The notes below the pieces were generated by a model. That model had not been told where the DNA came from, did not search any database, and was given only the letters and a program-made list of their open reading frames with translations. From positions 124,001 through 188,000 of the forward strand of contig CAVOIC010000012.1 of the NCBI GenBank assembly GCA_963695985.1: DNA of 64,000 nt, given 5' to 3'. The translations under genes were made by a program, and so were the position numbers. This document shows positions 17,530 through 26,459 of this stretch, piece after piece; the first letter of the stretch is position 1; every line of letters starts with the position of its first letter. The stretch is from DATBVX01 sp963695985. Lineage in GTDB: Bacteria; Pseudomonadota; Gammaproteobacteria; Steroidobacterales; Steroidobacteraceae.

Positions 17530-19980
17530 GTGATCGCACGGAGTCTGAAGACGAAGTATGCCCTGACCGCCCTGGGCCTTGGTGCGGTCGTGGCTTTGCT
17601 GCTTGCCGGGGTTCTGTTCTGGCAGTACCGCCTCGATGCGACCCGTCTGAGTCGGCTCGCCTACCAGTCGGCAGAACAGGAGCTCCTCGATGAACTGCAG
17701 CGGCATGGATCCGCGATCGCGGACGTGCGCGTACCCGAGCTCGCGTCCGGCCTGCGCGAGCGCGACTGGGCCGGCGCATATGCCATCGCCGATGCCATCC
17801 TCCACACGCCCGATGTCGCGGCCGTCACCCTCAAGGACGAGCACGGCACCGTGATGTATGCCGTCGCCAATCCGGTGCCTGCGGCAGCCCAGACCAAGCG
17901 CAGCATCAGAGTCGCGACGCCAGGGCCCACGCTGCAGGCCGAGCGGCCCGTCGGCGAGCTGATTCTCTCGATGTCGCGTGCCAAGGTCGATGCCGCGCTG
18001 GAGCGCCTGGCGACGGATGTGAGCAGCTCGCAACGGCGTCATTTTCGCGATCTGGTGACGCTTCTGGCGGCGGCCTGCACGCTGCTCATCGGTGCCGGCT
18101 TCATCGGTGCGTGGCTGCTCGCGCGCCGCATTGAGCGGCCGATCACCGCCCTGATCAAGAGCGCCGACCGCATCGGCCAGGGCGACTACACGCGCCCCTT
18201 CAGCGTGGCACGTGGCGACGAAATCGGCGAGCTGCAGCAGGCTCTGGAGCGCATGCGCGTCAAGCTGCGCCAGACCACGATCACCAAGAACTATCTCAAT
18301 ATCGTCCTCAACAGCATGAACGACGCGGTGCTGGTCACGTCACCGGACGGCGCCATCAAGGGCGCCAACGACGCCGCGCGCAAGCTGCTCGGTTACAGCG
18401 AGGAAGAGCTCATCGGCAAGTCAATCGAGTTCATCATTGCCGAAAACGAGCGCGCCACCTTCGGGATCGACCAGGAGGCGCAAGCGCAGGACACGCGCGA
18501 GACGGTGGTGCTGACGCGCAACGGCCAGACCATTCCGGTGTCGTTCTCCAGCTCGCAGATCACCACCGAAGACCCGCAGTTCCAGGGCAACATCTTCGTG
18601 GCGCGCAACATCACCGAGCGCAAGCGGGCCGAGCGGCGCATTCGCTACCTGGCCCGTTACGACACCCTCACCAAGATCCCCAATCGCATGCAGTTCCAGC
18701 ACCTGCTGCAGCAGGCGTTGGCGCGCGCCGCGCGGGCGGGCACGAGCGTGGCGCTCCTGTACCTCGATATGGATCACTTCAAGGAAGTGAACGACACCTT
18801 CGGTCACTCGGCCGGCGACCGCACGCTCGAAATACTGACCGAGCGACTGACGCGCACCCTGCCGAAGGACACGGTCGTAGGACGGCTCGCGGGTGATGAG
18901 TTCGCGGTCTTCATCGAGAACCTGCCGCGCGACACCGACAACCGCGGCCAGGTGTCGAGCCTGGCACGTATCGTCCTCGACGAGGTGAGCAAGGCCTTCT
19001 ACCTGCAGCAGCAGGAAGTGTTCCTCACGGCGAGCATCGGCGTGGCGTTCTGCCCGGAGGATGCGGAGAATGTGATCGACCTGATCCGCAACGCCGACGC
19101 CGCGATGTACTACTCCAAGCAGAACGGCGGCAACACCTTCGCTTTCTACTCGCGCGAGATGAACGCCGCAGCGGTCGAGCGCCTGATGCTCAAGAGCAAG
19201 CTGCGACGTGCGCTGGAACGCGAAGAGCTCATGATCCTCTATCAGCCAAAGGTGGACTTGCGTAACGGTCACATCGTCGGCGCCGAGGCGCTGCTGCGCT
19301 GGCGCCTGCCGGGCCATGGCGATATTCCCCCGACACAGTTCATTCCGCTGGCCGAAGAGACCAACCTGATCCTGGAGATCGGCGAGTGGGTGTTGAACCG
19401 CGTCTGTGCGGATTACCAGCACTGGCAGAGCCGGGTCACCGACCCTGGGCGCGTCGCGATGAATCTGTCTCTGAAGCAGCTGCGGCAGGTGAGTTTCATC
19501 ACGCGCTTCAAGTCGGTGTTCAAGAAGCACGGGGTTTCGCCCACGTTCTTCGAGCTCGAGATCACGGAAACCACGCTGATGGCGGACACGCGCCGCACCG
19601 TTAAGCTGCTCGACGAGCTGTATGCAATGGGGTTGCACCTCTCGATCGACGACTTCGGCACCGGCTACTCTTCGCTGAGCGCCCTGCAGCAGTTTCCGAT
19701 CAGTACGCTCAAGATCGACCAGTCCTTCGTCCGGGATGCCGCCAAGGACGCGGACCAGGCCACGATCGTGCGCACCATCATCGACATGGGGCGCAGTCTC
19801 GGCATGCAGGTCGTGGCAGAAGGCGTGGAATCCGAAGAGCAGCTCGCGTTCCTGCGCCGCAAGGACTGCCACTTCGCGCAGGGCCGTCTGTTCGGGGATG
19901 CGGTCAGCGCCGAAGAGTTTCTGTCGCTGCTGATGGCACAGCAGGCCGGCAGCAGTAACATCGTGAGGCTGTTCGCCTAG
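17530..19980 (+). CDS. Membrane-bound diguanylate cyclase/phosphodiesterase (HAMP-PAS-GGDEF-EAL)
   Basis: 816 residues from a GTG. Order: membrane helix 1 (about 10-32), a periplasmic sensing region of about 145 residues, helix 2 (about 174-196), HAMP (about 195-247), PAS (about 255-365), GGDEF and EAL. The GGDEF motif reads AGDEF (454-458), a variant found in active and inactive cyclases. The upstream inhibitory RxxD site is replaced by LPKD, so product feedback is probably absent. The EAL domain keeps EALLRW (586-591), 'SIDDFGTGYSSLSALQQFPI' and 'LKIDQSFVRD', as in active c-di-GMP phosphodiesterases. Net activity cannot be read from sequence. Confidence 0.92.
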   Translation: MIARSLKTKYALTALGLGAVVALLLAGVLFWQYRLDATRLSRLAYQSAEQELLDELQRHGSAIADVRVPELASGLRERDWAGAYAIADAILHTPDVAAVTLKDEHGTVMYAVANPVPAAAQTKRSIRVATPGPTLQAERPVGELILSMSRAKVDAALERLATDVSSSQRRHFRDLVTLLAAACTLLIGAGFIGAWLLARRIERPITALIKSADRIGQGDYTRPFSVARGDEIGELQQALERMRVKLRQTTITKNYLNIVLNSMNDAVLVTSPDGAIKGANDAARKLLGYSEEELIGKSIEFIIAENERATFGIDQEAQAQDTRETVVLTRNGQTIPVSFSSSQITTEDPQFQGNIFVARNITERKRAERRIRYLARYDTLTKIPNRMQFQHLLQQALARAARAGTSVALLYLDMDHFKEVNDTFGHSAGDRTLEILTERLTRTLPKDTVVGRLAGDEFAVFIENLPRDTDNRGQVSSLARIVLDEVSKAFYLQQQEVFLTASIGVAFCPEDAENVIDLIRNADAAMYYSKQNGGNTFAFYSREMNAAAVERLMLKSKLRRALEREELMILYQPKVDLRNGHIVGAEALLRWRLPGHGDIPPTQFIPLAEETNLILEIGEWVLNRVCADYQHWQSRVTDPGRVAMNLSLKQLRQVSFITRFKSVFKKHGVSPTFFELEITETTLMADTRRTVKLLDELYAMGLHLSIDDFGTGYSSLSALQQFPISTLKIDQSFVRDAAKDADQATIVRTIIDMGRSLGMQVVAEGVESEEQLAFLRRKDCHFAQGRLFGDAVSAEEFLSLLMAQQAGSSNIVRLFA

Positions 19981-20015
19981 CGAAGCCCGCGCCCCGGCGC
20001 TCCTCGCCCTGCCGC

Positions 20016-21923
20016 ATGCTCAACTTCCAGAACCTGCAGCTCAGGCGCGGCACGCGCGTACTGCTGGAAAGCGCCACTTTCACGCTGTTTCGCGGTGAGA
20101 AAGTCGGCATCGTGGGTGCCAATGGCAGTGGCAAGTCGAGCCTGCTGGCGCTGGTACGCGGAGAGCTGCAGCCCGATTCGGGCGATTTCTCACGGCCCGC
20201 GGACCTGAGGATGGCCTGGCTGGCCCAGGAGGTTCCGGCGCTGGGCACGCCGGCCATCGACTACGTCATCGATGGCGATACCCAGCTGCGCGAGGTGGAA
20301 GCGGCCATCCGCAGCTCGGAGGCGACCCATGACGGAACCCTGGTCGCAAACCTCCACGCGCGCTACGAGAGTCTCGGCGGTTATGCGGCGCGCGGCCGCG
20401 CCGCGCAGCTGCTCGCCGGCATCGGTTTCGCACCGACCGATCTCGAGCGAAGCGTCGCGAGCTTTTCGGGCGGTTGGCGCATGCGCCTGAGTCTCGCGCG
20501 GGCCCTGATGTGCCCATCGGACCTGCTGCTGCTCGATGAGCCCACCAATCACCTCGATCTCGATGCCATCATCTGGCTGGAAGGCTGGCTGCGCGAGTAT
20601 CGCGGCACTTTGCTGGTTGTCGCACACGATCGCGAGTTTCTCGATCGCGTGGTGTCGCGGGTCCTGCACCTGGAGCACGCGCATGCGCGCGTCTACTCCG
20701 GCAATTACTCAGCGTTCGAGGCGCAGCGCGCGCTGGACCTGGCGCAGCATCAAGCGCTGTTTGAGCGTCAACAGCGCGAGATTCGCCACGCACTGCAGTT
20801 CGTGGAGCGTTTTCGTGCCAAGGCCAGCAAGGCGCGCCAAGCACAGAGTCGCCTGAAAATGCTCGAGCGCATGCCACGCATTGCGTCGGCACACGTCGAT
20901 GCGCCCTTTGAATTCATGTTTGCCGCGCCCGAGAAGCTGCCGCGGCCGCTCCTGGCGCTGGAACAGCAATCCGCGAGCTACGCTGGGCGCACGATACTCT
21001 GCGAAGTGAGCGTGACCCTGTCGCCGGGGGACCGGGTTGCGGTGCTGGGGCGCAACGGCGCAGGCAAGTCCACGCTGCTGAAGCTGCTGGCCGGGAAGCT
21101 GATTGCACAGCACGGCCGGCGCTCAGAGGCCGCGGACCTGCGCATTGGCTACTTTGCCCAGCACCAGCTCGAGCAGCTCGACGACGCGATGAGTCCCCTC
21201 GAGCACCTGGCAGGCTTCGGTGGCGCGCACATGAGCAGCGCCTCCGAGCAGCAATTACGCGATCACCTCGGCAGCTTCGGCTTTCAGGGCGAACGGGTTT
21301 ACGAACGGCTTGCGCCCTTCTCCGGCGGCGAACGCGCTCGGCTGGTACTGGCAACATTGGTGGCGGCGCGCCCGAATCTCTTGCTGCTCGACGAGCCCAC
21401 CAATCACCTGGACCTGGAGATGCGGCACGCGCTTGGCATGGCGCTGCAGGACTATGCCGGTGCGCTGGTCCTGGTATCGCATGATCGGCACCTGATCCGC
21501 AGCCTGGCCGATGACCTGTGGCTAGTGGCTGAGGAACGGGTGAGAGTGTTCAATGGCGATCTCGATGATTACGCCCGCGTCCTGCTCGAGTCACGCAGCA
21601 CCGTAACGAACGGGCCGCGCCCGGGCCTGACGCCGGCGCAACAGCGGCGCGCGCAAAAGCGCGCCGAGGCAGAGCAGCGCAATCGCCTGAGCCCGCTACG
21701 CGCCGAGTTGCGAGCGATCGAGGAGGAGCTGGCTCAACTCGAGCTCGAGCGCACGCGGATCGAGCAGGCGCTGGCTGATCCGGCAAGTTACGCGGCAGAT
21801 GCCAGGCAGGCGCTGGCCGAGGTGCTGGCGAAGCAGCAAGTCGTGCGCAGTCGTCTCGATGAGCTGGAAGCGCGCTGGGTGATGGTGAGCGACGCGTTGC
21901 AGAGCGCTGAGCGCGCCGGCTAG
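20016..21923 (+). CDS. ABC-F family ATPase, YheS-like
   Basis: 635 residues with two ATPase domains and no membrane segment. Domain 1 has 'GIVGANGSGKSSLLALVRGE', 'SFSGGWRMRLSLARAL' and 'LLLLDEPTNHLDLD'; domain 2 has 'AVLGRNGAGKSTLLKLLAGK', 'FSGGERARLVLATLV' and a second Walker B. An Arg/Lys-rich linker and a C-terminal coiled coil (about 540-630) are typical of YheS and Uup. ABC-F proteins act on ribosomes or stalled translation. Closest to YheS by layout. Confidence 0.9.
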   Translation: MLNFQNLQLRRGTRVLLESATFTLFRGEKVGIVGANGSGKSSLLALVRGELQPDSGDFSRPADLRMAWLAQEVPALGTPAIDYVIDGDTQLREVEAAIRSSEATHDGTLVANLHARYESLGGYAARGRAAQLLAGIGFAPTDLERSVASFSGGWRMRLSLARALMCPSDLLLLDEPTNHLDLDAIIWLEGWLREYRGTLLVVAHDREFLDRVVSRVLHLEHAHARVYSGNYSAFEAQRALDLAQHQALFERQQREIRHALQFVERFRAKASKARQAQSRLKMLERMPRIASAHVDAPFEFMFAAPEKLPRPLLALEQQSASYAGRTILCEVSVTLSPGDRVAVLGRNGAGKSTLLKLLAGKLIAQHGRRSEAADLRIGYFAQHQLEQLDDAMSPLEHLAGFGGAHMSSASEQQLRDHLGSFGFQGERVYERLAPFSGGERARLVLATLVAARPNLLLLDEPTNHLDLEMRHALGMALQDYAGALVLVSHDRHLIRSLADDLWLVAEERVRVFNGDLDDYARVLLESRSTVTNGPRPGLTPAQQRRAQKRAEAEQRNRLSPLRAELRAIEEELAQLELERTRIEQALADPASYAADARQALAEVLAKQQVVRSRLDELEARWVMVSDALQSAERAG

Positions 21924-21966
21924 CGATCCCGGGCGCGGGCAACGGAAAAGCATACAATGCGCGCCG

Positions 21967-23524
21967 ATGCCAGCGGACCCAAGTCCCGACGCACTCCCAG
22001 CCAGTCATCGTGACGCGAGCCCTGCTCGGCCTAGCCGCCGCCGCTGGCGACGTGTGCTGGTCCTGGCGCTGCTGTTGATCTGGGCCGGTACGGCGCTGTG
22101 GCACCGGTTCAAGCCGATGCCGCCGGGAACCAACATCGCCAGTGACTGGGTCAACACGTCGCTCGCCGACGTGCGCTGGCTCGCGGACACGACCGTGACC
22201 GACGGTCGCGGCCGGCTGGTGACACGCCAACAGATCTTCGACGAAGCACTGAACATCATCGGTACAGCGAGACAATTCGTCGTCGTCGATTTTCACCTGT
22301 TCAACGACTGGCCAGATCTTGCCGAGCCCGATGGCACTGCGGCCGCACGGGCCCCACATCGCACGCTCAGCCACGATTTCACGACACGGCTCATCGAGCG
22401 GCGCAAGGCGCTGCCCGCGCTCAAGGTCCTGTTCATTACCGATCCCGTAAACGAGCTGTACGGCGCCTGGCCGTCCTCCGCGCTGGCGGAGCTTCGCGCC
22501 GCGAACATTGACGTGGTTACCACAGACCTCGATCAGCTGCGGGACCCGGATCCGGTGTACTCGGCGCTGTGGCGCGCACTCGGGAGCTGGTCCACAACCG
22601 GAACCGGCGACAGTGGCACGCTGCCGAACCCGCTCGACGTGGGTCCGGCGACTGTGAGCCCGTCGATGTGGCTGCGCATGTTCAATCTCAAGGCCAATCA
22701 CCGCAAGCTGATCGTGGCCGATGACGGCGGCAGACGGGTTCGTGGCTCTCATCACCTCGGCCGATGCCAACGATGGCGCCAGCAACCACTCGAACGTGGG
22801 TCTGCGTTTCGGCGGCGCGCTGGCGCGTGTCGTGCTGGAAAGCGAGCTGGACGTCGCGCGCTTCTCCGGCTGGCAATCGAGCTGGCGGCCACCGCCGACC
22901 CCGGACCCGCAGACGGAACAGGCCGGCGTGCGACTGCGGTATCTCTCCGAAGGCGCCATCGGACGGGAGCTCGCCGCCGCCATCAACACGGCGCAATCCG
23001 GCGAGTCAATTGCGATCGCCGCCCTGTACCTGGGCGATCGCGACATCGTCGATGCGCTGCGCGAGGCGGCCTCTCGGAACGTACGCGTGCGCCTGATCCT
23101 CGACCCTAACAAGGATGCCTACGGCCGCTACGGTGACGGCGTCCCGAACCGATCGGTGGCCGCGGAGCTGGTGCGTCAGAGCGGCGGGCGCATCGAGTGT
23201 CGCTGGTATCGTACTCATGGGGAACAGTTCCATGCCAAGCTCGCCATGGTGCGCCGAGCCGACGTGCTCTGGGCCATGCTCGGATCAGCCGACTTTACGC
23301 GCCTTCACCTGGACAACTTCCAACTCGAGGCCGACGTGGCTCTGGAGGCGGATCTCGACACGCCGCTGGCGCAGGAGCTGATCAATTACTTCGAGACGCT
23401 GTGGCAGAACGACCCGGCCGCGCTGCGCGAGTACACCACGGACTTTCAGACCTACGAGGACCAGTCATTCACGCGCTACTGGCGCTACCGGCTCATGGAG
23501 GCTGTGGGACTCGGTGCCTTCTGA
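21967..23524 (+). CDS. Phospholipase D-like membrane protein, interrupted by one apparent extra base near 22732
   Basis: An N-terminal membrane anchor (about residues 24-40) precedes two PLD halves. The first frame ends its useful part at 'NHRKLIVADDGG' (HxKx4D complete); the rest, starting 'GFVALITSADAN', is one base out of phase. Dropping one base at 22732-22735 joins them into 518 residues. The second motif is 'HAKLAMVR', where the usual Asp is Arg, so that half may be weak. Likely a phosphatidyltransferase or lipase at the inner membrane, such as a cardiolipin synthase relative; substrate unknown. Its end overlaps the convergent nuclease gene by 40 bases. Confidence 0.75.
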
Positions 23525-24072
23525 TCCGTCGGGGCCGGGTGGTGCTCGGGCGGATGCGAGCGCCGCCAGCGCCACGGCGGCTCGCGCTCCGATTCGGGTA
23601 ATCCCCACAGACCGAGCCCCGCTGTGCGCGCCTCGCGCTCCAGGTCATATAGAGAGGGGTCGTACGCACGTCGGCGGTAGACCCACGCATGCCCGCCGCG
23701 GATGAGCTCCGCGTTGATATCGAGGCCATCGGGAGCGCGGAACGCTCGTACCACCTTGCGCCCGTAACGATCGACATCCAGGACCTCGAGTTTCAATCTG
23801 CGGTCGAGGATCAGTCCTCTCAGTGCCGCTCGGGCATTGTCGGCGTAGGGCTGATCCTTCTCGGGAGCATCGATTCCCGCCAGGCGAACTTCGACGTGCG
23901 TCTCTTGGCCTGACGTTGTGACGATGAAGCTGTCGCCGTCGAACACGCGGGTAACGGTGCCGGTGATCTCCTCGGCCGACAGCTGTTGCCACGACAGCAG
24001 CAGTGTCGCGAGCAGCAGGAACAGCGTCGCACGGGCCGCGGCGGACGACCGTCGCCAGGATGTGCTGATCAA
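23485..24072 (-). CDS. Exported thermonuclease-family (SNase) endonuclease
   Basis: 195 residues from a TTG that overlaps the upstream stop (TTGA at 24069-24072). A signal peptide or anchor (about 12-32) precedes the SNase fold: 'VTRVFDGDSFIV', 'RLAGIDAPEKDQPYADNAR', 'VLDVDRYGRKVVRAF' and 'LIRGGHAWVYRR', with the Ca-binding Asp and catalytic Arg/Glu region in place. It should cut nucleic acid outside the cytoplasm. It is the last gene of an Mla-type transport operon, an unexpected partner. The Pro/His-rich tail lies in the overlap with the opposite gene. Confidence 0.88.
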   Translation of the reverse strand: MISTSWRRSSAAARATLFLLLATLLLSWQQLSAEEITGTVTRVFDGDSFIVTTSGQETHVEVRLAGIDAPEKDQPYADNARAALRGLILDRRLKLEVLDVDRYGRKVVRAFRAPDGLDINAELIRGGHAWVYRRRAYDPSLYDLEREARTAGLGLWGLPESEREPPWRWRRSHPPEHHPAPTDQKAPSPTASMSR

Positions 24073-24758
24073 TGGTCGGCGGCAGCGGCAGCTGCAGCGG
24101 CGGGTGGCCCAGCTGCGGTCAGAGCCTTCAGGGTCTCGTCGACTGCGATCCTGGCCGCTTGTTGATACGCGGTCTCGAACGCTTGCACTACCGCACCCAG
24201 AGAGTTGGTTCCTGCCGGCGCCGTGGCCGCCGCGACGAAGTCGGCGAGCGGTTTGCGATCCCTGACGCGGCCCACCGTGCAGACGAGCGTTACGCGCACC
24301 AGCGGGTTCGCGCCGCCGCCGGCGTATTCGGCCTGGAAGTCCGCCAGGTCGGTCTGCAGGACGTAGTCGACGACGAAGGGTGACAGGTCCCCCTGAACAG
24401 TCGTGAGGCGCCCGGTGTTCCGTAGCGACTGGATCAGCAGATCCTGCACCACGACTTGTGTTTCAGCGCCCCAGCGCGCCGCGGCGTAATAGTCGAGCCG
24501 TCGATCGGGCTGCCGGAGCGCAATGTGATTCGTGTCCAGCCCCGGCCGGGCAGTGGGCCGGGCCACAGTCAAGCCGACGGGCAGCGGCGTCACGTCACCA
24601 GCCGCTGCGGGCAGCGGGCTCAATACGTAGACATGCTGCGGCGGCAGTTCGCTGTCGAAAGCGCCCGACACGCAGCCGGCGCAAGCCGCGACGAGCACCA
24701 GCGCCGTGAGCCGCACAGCCTGGCACATTCCCGAGGTCGCGTGCCGGTGATCACTCAT
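24069..24758 (-). CDS. ABC-type transport auxiliary lipoprotein, PqiC-like
   Basis: 229 residues. A lipobox-like 'LVAACAGC' in the first 30 residues marks a lipoprotein; either Cys could be lipidated. The mature part ('HVYVLSPLP', 'IALRQPDRRLDYYAAARWG') is typical of the PqiC/DUF330 auxiliary lipoproteins that partner MCE proteins at the outer membrane. It overlaps mlaD by ATGA (24755-24758). Context supports a role in inter-membrane lipid transport. The C-terminus is an Ala-rich low-complexity tail. Confidence 0.85.
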   Translation of the reverse strand: MSDHRHATSGMCQAVRLTALVLVAACAGCVSGAFDSELPPQHVYVLSPLPAAAGDVTPLPVGLTVARPTARPGLDTNHIALRQPDRRLDYYAAARWGAETQVVVQDLLIQSLRNTGRLTTVQGDLSPFVVDYVLQTDLADFQAEYAGGGANPLVRVTLVCTVGRVRDRKPLADFVAAATAPAGTNSLGAVVQAFETAYQQAARIAVDETLKALTAAGPPAAAAAAAADH

Positions 24759-25690
24759 TGCGGAATCTCCACGCCGGGGTATTTCTGCTCGTACAGCAAC
24801 TGCGACGGTTCGCGCTTGATGCTGCGCGACAGCTCGCGGAATTCCCGCGCCGCCTCACGGCTGTCGCGGATCAGTTGCTGCAATTCCAGCAGCCCCTCGT
24901 CGCTGAAGCGAGTGATGTTTGCCTGGTTTTCGCCAACGAACGCATCGAGTCGCGCGGACGTGGAGGCCAGGTGGTCCATGGTCACGCGCACGCGCTCCAG
25001 CGCGGCCTTGATGTCGGGCCCGGAACCCTGGGTAATGTCGCGCAGGCCGCTCGCGGCAGCCTCGATTTCGCCCAGCGTGCGGCGCGTATCACCGACCAGC
25101 ACACGCACGTCCTTCAGGATCCCGGGCAACTCGCTGCTGGCACGATTCAGGTTATCGAGCGTCGCGCTCGCCGCCGCCACATTCTCGTCGTTGAACAATC
25201 GGCTCATGCGCTGCGCCAGGCCCGAGCCCCGCCCGATCAGATCCGGAAGGCTGCTGAGCAGGATGTCGAAGTTGGACTTGACGGTACGGATCACCGGGTA
25301 TTGCTGGCTAGGGACGCGTGGCATGACAGGCTTGTCACCACGGTCGCGCTCCAGGTCGATATACAGCAGTCCGGTCAAGCCCTGCAGGCTGAGCGAGGCT
25401 AGCGTTTCATCGGAGATCGGCGCCTGCGCGTCGATGTCCACGATCACTTCCACGCGATCGGCAGCACGCGGATCGATGTCCATGCGCACGACGCGCCCCA
25501 CGTCGACGCCGAGGTAGCGCACGGGCCCGCCCTTGCTCAAGCCCGCGACACTACCCTCGAAATAGATCTCGAAGCGCTTGTAGTTGCGCTGGTCCTGAAC
25601 GTCGGTGTACCAGATGACGAACCAGGCGGCGAGGGCGAGCACCAGCAGCACGAAGGCGCCCACCGTGAGATAGCTGGCTTCACGCTCCAT
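24755..25690 (-). CDS. mlaD: MCE-domain lipid transport substrate-binding protein, MlaD-like
   Basis: 311 residues from the ATG at 25690 ('MEREASYLTVGAFVLLVLAL'). One membrane helix (about 8-28) anchors an MCE domain (about 40-120: 'YFEGSVAGLSKGGPVRYLGV', 'LQGLTGLLYIDLE'), followed by a long helical C-terminal region. MCE proteins form hexameric periplasmic lipid channels. Longer than E. coli MlaD (183 residues), as in Pqi/YrbD-like variants. It overlaps the mlaF end by 11 bases. Confidence 0.88.
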   Translation of the reverse strand: MEREASYLTVGAFVLLVLALAAWFVIWYTDVQDQRNYKRFEIYFEGSVAGLSKGGPVRYLGVDVGRVVRMDIDPRAADRVEVIVDIDAQAPISDETLASLSLQGLTGLLYIDLERDRGDKPVMPRVPSQQYPVIRTVKSNFDILLSSLPDLIGRGSGLAQRMSRLFNDENVAAASATLDNLNRASSELPGILKDVRVLVGDTRRTLGEIEAAASGLRDITQGSGPDIKAALERVRVTMDHLASTSARLDAFVGENQANITRFSDEGLLELQQLIRDSREAAREFRELSRSIKREPSQLLYEQKYPGVEIPQ

Positions 25691-26459
25691 CGCGGCGCTC
25701 GCGGACGCGCGTAGCGGAGCGTGCGCGCGGCCCATGGAAATATTCGTGAATCCACGGATGCGGATTACGCAGGATTCCCGGTACCGTATCGACGACCATG
25801 CGCCGATCCACGAGCACGCCGACGCGGTCGCAGGTGCCAAAAATCGTATCAAGATCGTGCGTGATCATCACCACCGTGAGCCCGAGATTCTTTTTCAGGC
25901 CGGCGAGCAGCCCGTCGAACGCCGCGGCGCCGATCGGGTCGAGCCCAGAGGTCGGCTCGTCCAGGAACAGCAACCTCGGATCCAGCGCCAGTGCCCGCGC
26001 CAGCGCGACGCGCTTGATCATACCGCCCGACAGCTGGGCGGGATACTTCGCGCCGGCGTCGGCCGGCAGGCCCACCATGTGCAGCTTGAGTCGCGCGAGC
26101 GCATCGAGCATCCCGGCGTCGAGGTCGAAGAACTCCGTGATCGGCATCTGCACGTTCTGCGTGACATTCAACGAGCTGAACAGAGCCCCCTGCTGGAAGG
26201 TAACGCCATAGTGGCGCTTCACTTCGCGCAGCTCGCTCTCGCTGAGAACGCTGATGTCACGGCCGTACAGGAATACGCGGCCCGAGCGCGGGCGCTGCAG
26301 GCCGAGCAGGGTCCGCAGCAGAACCGACTTGCCGCTGCCCGAGCCGCCGACGATGCCGAAGACCTCGCCGTCCAGCACCTGCATGTCGAGCCCGTCATGC
26401 ACCACCTGCCTGCCGAAGCGGTTGACGATGCCCCTGCATTCGATGATGGGCTCGCTCAT
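25680..26459 (-). CDS. mlaF: Phospholipid transport ATP-binding protein, MlaF-like
   Basis: 259 residues. ATPase of the MCE transporter: Walker A 'GIVGGSGSGKSVLLRTLLGL', Q-loop 'VTFQQGALFSSLNVTQNV', signature 'LSGGMIKRVALARALA' and Walker B 'LLFLDEPTSGLDPI' followed by 'ITHDLDTIF'. The phrase QGALFSSL is typical of the Mla/Mce ATPases. It overlaps mlaE by four bases (26456-26459). Confidence 0.93.
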   Translation of the reverse strand: MSEPIIECRGIVNRFGRQVVHDGLDMQVLDGEVFGIVGGSGSGKSVLLRTLLGLQRPRSGRVFLYGRDISVLSESELREVKRHYGVTFQQGALFSSLNVTQNVQMPITEFFDLDAGMLDALARLKLHMVGLPADAGAKYPAQLSGGMIKRVALARALALDPRLLFLDEPTSGLDPIGAAAFDGLLAGLKKNLGLTVVMITHDLDTIFGTCDRVGVLVDRRMVVDTVPGILRNPHPWIHEYFHGPRARSATRVRERRDGA

